Source of the DNA: Chitinophagaceae bacterium
GTDB taxonomy: Bacteria > Bacteroidota > Bacteroidia > Cytophagales > Cytophagaceae
Assembly: GCA_028288365.1 (NCBI GenBank)
Contig: JAQBNU010000027.1
Span: 62,001 to 126,000 of the forward strand
Direction of reading: 5' to 3'
Length of the DNA stretch: 64,000 nucleotides
Part shown: positions 60,674-64,000 of the stretch, piece by piece
Layout of the letters: each line of letters opens with the position of its first letter
How positions within the stretch are numbered: position 1 is the first letter of the stretch
Made by a program: the position numbers and the translations under genes
Notes under the pieces: model-generated
Databases searched by the model: none
Told to the model about the DNA's origin: nothing
The model's input: the letters and a program-made list of their open reading frames with translations, nothing else

Positions 60674-60958
60674 TTACCATAGCACATCTTGTATCTCTTT
60701 CATTTTATCAAAGAGTGATTTGGCGAAAGGACAAATCGGAATGATCTTCACTTTCTTTTCTCTGGCCATTTTTACGGCTTCCATGACCAGTTGTTTGCCG
60801 ATACCCTTACCTCCAAAGGCAGCGTCTACTTCTGTATGGTCGATGGTAAATTTAGTTTCACCTGCCCAGCTGTAGGCAAGACTTCCAGCTTCTTTACTGC
60901 CTTCCACGGCTTTGAACAAACCGTGTTTTCCGTCGTCTTCGTGTTCTATCGTGATCAT
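60674..60958 (-). CDS. Small GNAT-family N-acetyltransferase (NATD1-like)
   Basis: A 94-residue protein of the short YjdJ/NATD1 branch of the GNAT superfamily. EDDGKHGLFKAVEGSKEAGS and LAYSWAGETKFTIDHTEVDA give the first strands. FGGKGIGKQLVMEAVKMARE is the acetyl-CoA pyrophosphate loop (Q/RxxGxG form, GKGIGK). VKIIPICPFAKSLFDKMKE is the C-terminal element with the conserved Cys/Pro-x-x-K line. The acceptor is unknown. It is on the same strand as the CDF gene, 46 bp upstream of it. Confidence 0.9.
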   Translation of the reverse strand: MITIEHEDDGKHGLFKAVEGSKEAGSLAYSWAGETKFTIDHTEVDAAFGGKGIGKQLVMEAVKMAREKKVKIIPICPFAKSLFDKMKEIQDVLW

Positions 60959-61026
60959 GAGGTGTACTTATATTTTTTGTACTCTGATAAATAATGCGGT
61001 AAAGTAATTCATATTTCACGAACAGG

Positions 61027-61104
61027 CTGTCTTGCCCCTAAATCCCCTGAAGGGAACTTGATGAGAGCGAAGAAACAGAGAGAGAACGAAAGTTTCTCCG
61101 CTCT
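61027..61104. repeat. Family B repeat plus CCCCTAAATCCCC-type dispersed motif
   Basis: AGAGCGAAGAAAC (61064-61076) is complementary, with one mismatch, to GTTTCTCCGCTCT (61092-61104). Just upstream, CCCCTAAATCCCCTGAAGGG (61035-61054) resembles a short sequence often scattered in Bacteroidota genomes (from memory). It lies at the 3' end of the pirin gene and may terminate it. Confidence 0.6.
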
Positions 61105-61106
61105 TC

Positions 61107-61982
61107 TTATTCCAGGTAACCGAATTTCCCCATGTTATAATCATCGATGGCTTCTACCAGTTCCGCTCTGGTATTCATGACAAAGGGACCTTGCGTGGCG
61201 ATGGGTTCATGGATAGGCTCACCGCTCAAGACCAATACAATGGCATTGTCCAGCGCTTCGATCGTAAACTCTTCTCCATCATTTTGAAACAACACAAATT
61301 GATCGGTTGTTGCGGTTTCCGCACCGTTTACTTTTACATTTCCTTCTACGATCAGCAACGCGGTATTGTATGTAGCTGGAAAAGAAAACGCAGCTTTACC
61401 ACCTTTGTTTAATTTAGCATTTTGTAAATGTACAGGAGTAAAAGTAAAGGCGGCACCTTTCACGCCCTGGTATTGTCCGGCGATGATTTCAATCGTACCA
61501 GCATTGTCAGAAAGTTGAACCACTGGAATATTTTCTTTGGTGAGTCCCTGGTATTTCGGTTTAGATAGTTTGTCTTTCGCTGGCAGGTTTACCCACAACT
61601 GTACCATTTGAAAATCACCACCTGTTTTACTGAATTCTTCTTCGTGGTATTCTTTATGTAAAATACCGGAAGCAGCAGTCATCCATTGTACTTCTCCTTC
61701 TCCGATGACACCACTGTTGCCGGCGCTGTCATGGTGTGCGACTTTTCCTTTGTAAGCAATCGTTACTGTTTCAAATCCTCGGTGCGGATGTACACCTACA
61801 CCTTTGGGTTTTGCAGATGGAGGGAAATTAAATTTAGAATTATAATCCATCAGGATAAACGGACTCATCCGTCTCATGCTGAGGTGAGCGGCACTTGGAA
61901 TAAAATTATGTACGCGAAATCCATCTCCTACGTAGTGAGGTGCTGGCGGTGCAATAACGGCTTCTATATGTTTTGTGCTCAT
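61107..61982 (-). CDS. Pirin family protein
   Basis: A 291-residue bicupin. The N-terminal cupin has the metal-binding line VGVHPHRGFETVTIAYKGKV followed by AHHDSAGNSGVIGEGEVQWM and TAASGILHKEYH, matching His-x-His, His and Glu ligands of pirins. QMVQLWVNLPAKDKLSKPKY links to the second cupin (SFPATYNTALLIVEGNVKVN), which ends in PIATQGPFVMNTRAELVEAI. Pirins include quercetinases and redox-responsive cofactors; the substrate here is unknown. It is a single gene. Confidence 0.95.
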   Translation of the reverse strand: MSTKHIEAVIAPPAPHYVGDGFRVHNFIPSAAHLSMRRMSPFILMDYNSKFNFPPSAKPKGVGVHPHRGFETVTIAYKGKVAHHDSAGNSGVIGEGEVQWMTAASGILHKEYHEEEFSKTGGDFQMVQLWVNLPAKDKLSKPKYQGLTKENIPVVQLSDNAGTIEIIAGQYQGVKGAAFTFTPVHLQNAKLNKGGKAAFSFPATYNTALLIVEGNVKVNGAETATTDQFVLFQNDGEEFTIEALDNAIVLVLSGEPIHEPIATQGPFVMNTRAELVEAIDDYNMGKFGYLE

Positions 61983-62051
61983 ACGTTTTGCGTTTTAGTA
62001 TGATACAAAGATACAGTAGTGTGGATGGCGTTACATTGACCTAGGATAAGA

Positions 62052-62224
62052 AAGGAGGAACGGGAGATCAGGGACGAGGAACGAATTAACACGTTGTTGG
62101 CGTCTCGCCAACAACCAGGCTGAATAAACCTGTTTCATACCAACACTTGTTGGTGGGACGCTAACAAGAAGTAAAAGAAATGAAAACAAATAATATGGTT
62201 CCTCGTCCCTGCTCTCTCGTCCCT
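62052..62224. repeat. MITE-like composite: family A terminal inverted repeats around two family C hairpins
   Basis: The left end (about 62056-62082, ending AGGGACGAGGAAC) and right end (62198-62224, starting GTTCCTCGTCCCT) are imperfect 27-bp inverted repeats. Inside are GTTGTTGGCG/CGCCAACAAC (62093-62115, perfect) and CTTGTTGGTG/CGCTAACAAG (62146-62168, diverged). It lies between the pirin start and the Crp/Fnr stop and encodes nothing. Confidence 0.75.
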
Positions 62225-62225
62225 A

Positions 62226-62810
62226 TTAAAGGTGATTCTTCGCTAGCTCCTTCCTCACGCGGCTCAAGCTTTCAGGTGTGATGCCCAGATAAGAAGCGAT
62301 CATCCATTGTGGTACACGCAAGGTAAGATCAGGATAGAGGCGAATAAAATCGAGGTAACGTTTTTCTGCGGTGGCGCTAAGAAGCAGGTTGATTCTTTTT
62401 TGCAAATGACGGATGTGATTTTGCAAAGCCATTTCATTGAATTGAGTAAAGGCACTGTTGATTTCCGAAGCGCGCAGCATGAAGTCTGCATCCAGCAATA
62501 CGACCGCGGTGTCTTCCACTGCTTCAATAGAAAAATCGGAAGCTTCGTGAAAGTAGGCGCTGCTGCGGTCGCTGACGAACCAGTTCTCTGGCCCGAATTG
62601 TATGACATGTTCTTTGCCCGCGTCATCTGTTGTAAAAGAACGCAGCAATCCTTTCTCCACAAAAAAAGTATAATGACAAATTTCTCCGGCATGCAAGAGA
62701 AATTCTCCTTTGCGAAATTTTCTGGATGTTAACGTGGCGGTCAAAGAAAGAACTTCTGCTTCGGACAGTTTTGCTTTTTCTTTTAAGTAGGCTTGGAAGT
62801 TTTCTAACAT
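62226..62810 (-). CDS. Crp/Fnr family transcriptional regulator
   Basis: A 194-residue regulator. The cyclic-nucleotide-binding-like beta roll covers residues about 10-110 (RKFRKGEFLLHAGEICHYTF, FVEKGLLRSFTTDDAGKEHV, QFGPENWFVSDRSSAYFHEA). The C-terminal part (YPDLTLRVPQWMIASYLGIT, PESLSRVRKEL) is a helix-turn-helix of the short Bacteroidota type. The cAMP-binding RxS motif is not evident, so the effector may differ. It is followed by the MITE-like element. Its targets are unknown. Confidence 0.92.
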   Translation of the reverse strand: MLENFQAYLKEKAKLSEAEVLSLTATLTSRKFRKGEFLLHAGEICHYTFFVEKGLLRSFTTDDAGKEHVIQFGPENWFVSDRSSAYFHEASDFSIEAVEDTAVVLLDADFMLRASEINSAFTQFNEMALQNHIRHLQKRINLLLSATAEKRYLDFIRLYPDLTLRVPQWMIASYLGITPESLSRVRKELAKNHL

Positions 62811-62848
62811 AGGAAAACGCAGTTGAATTTTATGATCATGAGGTTCAG

Positions 62849-62888
62849 GGGACGAGCGAGGGACAAGATCTTCCTAGCTTGTCCCGCC
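62849..62888. repeat. Family A repeat
   Basis: GGGACGAGCG (62849-62858) precedes GGGACAAG (62860-62867), which pairs with CTTGTCCC (62878-62885). It overlaps the end of the Cdd1-like gene and may serve as its terminator. Confidence 0.6.
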
Positions 62889-63203
62889 AAATTTTTTCTT
62901 CCTGATTTCTGCGTCTTTTGTTTTGCTATCGACTTTTACTTTATCCATCCAGTGCCACCATTTTAATTTTTGGGCTTCTCGTTTTTCATTGGGTGTCTCC
63001 GCATAATAAACGGCGCATCGAAACGTATACAACATGCAAATATCTTGTACTTCACCACGCAGATTGTTGTGTAAAACATACAATTTTTCAGGATCTTGTT
63101 TTTTCAAATCCGCGATGGTTCGAAATCCCAATTCGTACAAGTCTCGTGCAACGGCTTTGCCCACGCCAGGTATTTGTTGAAATTCTTTTAGTGAAGTATT
63201 CAT
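62874..63203 (-). CDS. Helix-hairpin-helix protein, pathogenicity-locus Cdd1 family
   Basis: A 109-residue basic protein. QQIPGVGKAVARDLYELGFR is a helix-hairpin-helix DNA-binding motif (IPGVGKA). TIADLKKQDPEKLYVLHNN and CMLYTFRCAVYYAETPNEKR complete the Cdd1 domain (PF11731 type), followed by QKLKWWHWMD. The tail is lysine-rich. Nonspecific DNA binding is expected; no process is established. The stop lies inside a family A repeat. Confidence 0.88.
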   Translation of the reverse strand: MNTSLKEFQQIPGVGKAVARDLYELGFRTIADLKKQDPEKLYVLHNNLRGEVQDICMLYTFRCAVYYAETPNEKREAQKLKWWHWMDKVKVDSKTKDAEIRKKKFGGTS

Positions 63204-63296
63204 GGCATCAATGAATAGTTGTGGTATCTGATTCTAGTAGGAGGAAGAAAAATATTTCCAGCGTTTTTGTTTAGTTTATTCCTCTCCGCTCGGTGC

Positions 63297-64000
63297 TTAT
63301 TTTGCTAACGGAAGCGTCACCATAAACCGGCTTCCCTTTCCAACGGTGCTTTCCACGTCTAAGGTGCCTTGGTGTTTTTCAACAAATTCTTTGCAAAGAA
63401 TTAATCCCAATCCTGTACCAGTTTCATCTTTTGTTCCTATGGCTATTGTTTTTTTATCTAACCTAAACAAATCATTTAAAAAGGAGACGGGCATCCCAAT
63501 GCCGTTGTCAGATACAGTTAGTTTCACCCACTGATGGGCTGTTCCATCAAGGAGTAATTCCGCAGAAATTTCTACCGTACCATGTTCATGCGTAAACTTA
63601 ATGGCATTGGCCAATAGGTTGCGAAATATGGTATGTATCATATGCGGATCGGCAAATAGAAGATGGTCTTCCTTCAAGTGATTGATCAGCAATATTTTTT
63701 TATGACTGGCCATCGGACGCAATAACTGAATGTTTTCTTCTACCAATTCATTTAACGACACACGAACAGGGTTAAAACTGATGTTCCCCGTTTGGCTATT
63801 GGCCCATAGCAGTACATTATTGATGAGTCGAGATATGTTTTCCAGACTGGAACGAAACAGTTGGGTGACTTCTTTGCGTTCTTGTTCATCCATCAGATCT
63901 TCGTCCATCAATTCAGTCAGCAACAAAGAAGAAGCAACCGGACCTTTCAGGTCATGAGAAAGGATAGAGAAAAACTTGTCTTTGCTGACGTTGGCTTCTT
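63297..64000 (-). CDS. Sensor histidine kinase, C-terminal part
   Basis: The frame continues to the right edge of the window, so the N-terminal sensor is missing. The visible part, about 234 residues, holds HisKA with DKFFSILSHDLKGPVASSLL (phospho-acceptor His near the edge, around 63955) and HATPase_c: IFRNLLANAIKFTHEHGTVE (N box), TVSDNGIGMPVSFLNDLF (G1), GTGLGLILCKEFVEKHQGTL (G2) and GKGSRFMVTLPLAK. All ATP-binding boxes are intact. No response regulator is present on the visible side. Confidence 0.93.
   Translation of the reverse strand, partial: EANVSKDKFFSILSHDLKGPVASSLLLTELMDEDLMDEQERKEVTQLFRSSLENISRLINNVLLWANSQTGNISFNPVRVSLNELVEENIQLLRPMASHKKILLINHLKEDHLLFADPHMIHTIFRNLLANAIKFTHEHGTVEISAELLLDGTAHQWVKLTVSDNGIGMPVSFLNDLFRLDKKTIAIGTKDETGTGLGLILCKEFVEKHQGTLDVESTVGKGSRFMVTLPLAK

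Noticed and set aside
62052-62224. Insertion sequence
   Set aside because: It has terminal inverted repeats but only 173 bp, no transposase frame and no confirmed target duplication, so it is reported as a MITE-like repeat only.

Overview
The window reads as chromosomal DNA of a gliding-type Bacteroidota bacterium, most likely in or near the Cytophagales. This rests on several type IX secretion (T9SS) cargo proteins with C-terminal sorting domains (type A at 13410, 51714 and 54356; type B gliding-motility type at 18479 and 22333), a PorP/SprF outer-membrane protein, LytS/LytTR two-component pairs with the HFIFNSLN-type H-box, DUF3127, DUF4142 and DUF1800/DUF1501 genes, and a few TAnnTTTG-like promoter boxes. 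Genus is not resolvable from sequence alone. No rRNA, tRNA, integrase, transposase, cas gene or CRISPR array was seen.

Layout. 1-5600: a truncated GT-C glycosyltransferase, a possible structured RNA in its leader region, a beta-barrel protein, a SlyD-like isomerase, a thioredoxin-like protein, a MEKHLA protein, a DUF3127 protein and an AI-2E-type permease. 5638-11573: a fatty-acid oxidation operon (MarR regulator, FadN-type dehydrogenase/hydratase, thiolase, acyl-CoA dehydrogenase), followed by a front-end-type desaturase. 13410-31409: the surface and secretion region. It holds a 1511-residue beta-helix protein, a 252-bp array of twelve 21-bp units, two paralogous delta-60 proteins of about 1240 residues with type B sorting domains, PorP/SprF, and an exported TPR-CHAT caspase-like protein. 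The last four genes look like one 13-kb operon closed by a strong terminator. 31489-38952: small proteins, a beta-barrel gene broken by a nonsense codon, a flavin reductase, two four-helix stress proteins, DUF3050 and a glutaryl-CoA-dehydrogenase-like enzyme. 39059-47732: a PAS histidine kinase with response regulator, PBP1A, a DUF418 membrane protein, and a LiaF-like/LytS/LytTR operon. 47898-58305: DUF1800/DUF1501, a winged-helix protein, a GH18 chitinase, GAPDH, a frameshifted beta-helix protein, and a TPR-LytS/LytTR pair. 58490-64000: a vWA protein, CDF transporter, GNAT, pirin, Crp/Fnr regulator, Cdd1-like HhH protein and a truncated histidine kinase.

The intergenic DNA is unusually structured. 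At least four dispersed palindromic families recur between genes: A (GGGACGAG/CTCGTCCC), B (AGAAACAGAGCGGAGA and its complement), C (TTGTTGGCG/CGCCAACAA) and D (GTGATCAG..TCAGTA). Some are nested to form MITE-like composites, and several sit where a terminator would be expected. The most unusual signal is the strictly 21-bp-phased array at 18021-18272, just upstream of the delta-60/PorP/CHAT operon. It contains long perfect inverted repeats and, on the minus strand, a start-less open frame that reads as heptapeptide repeats.
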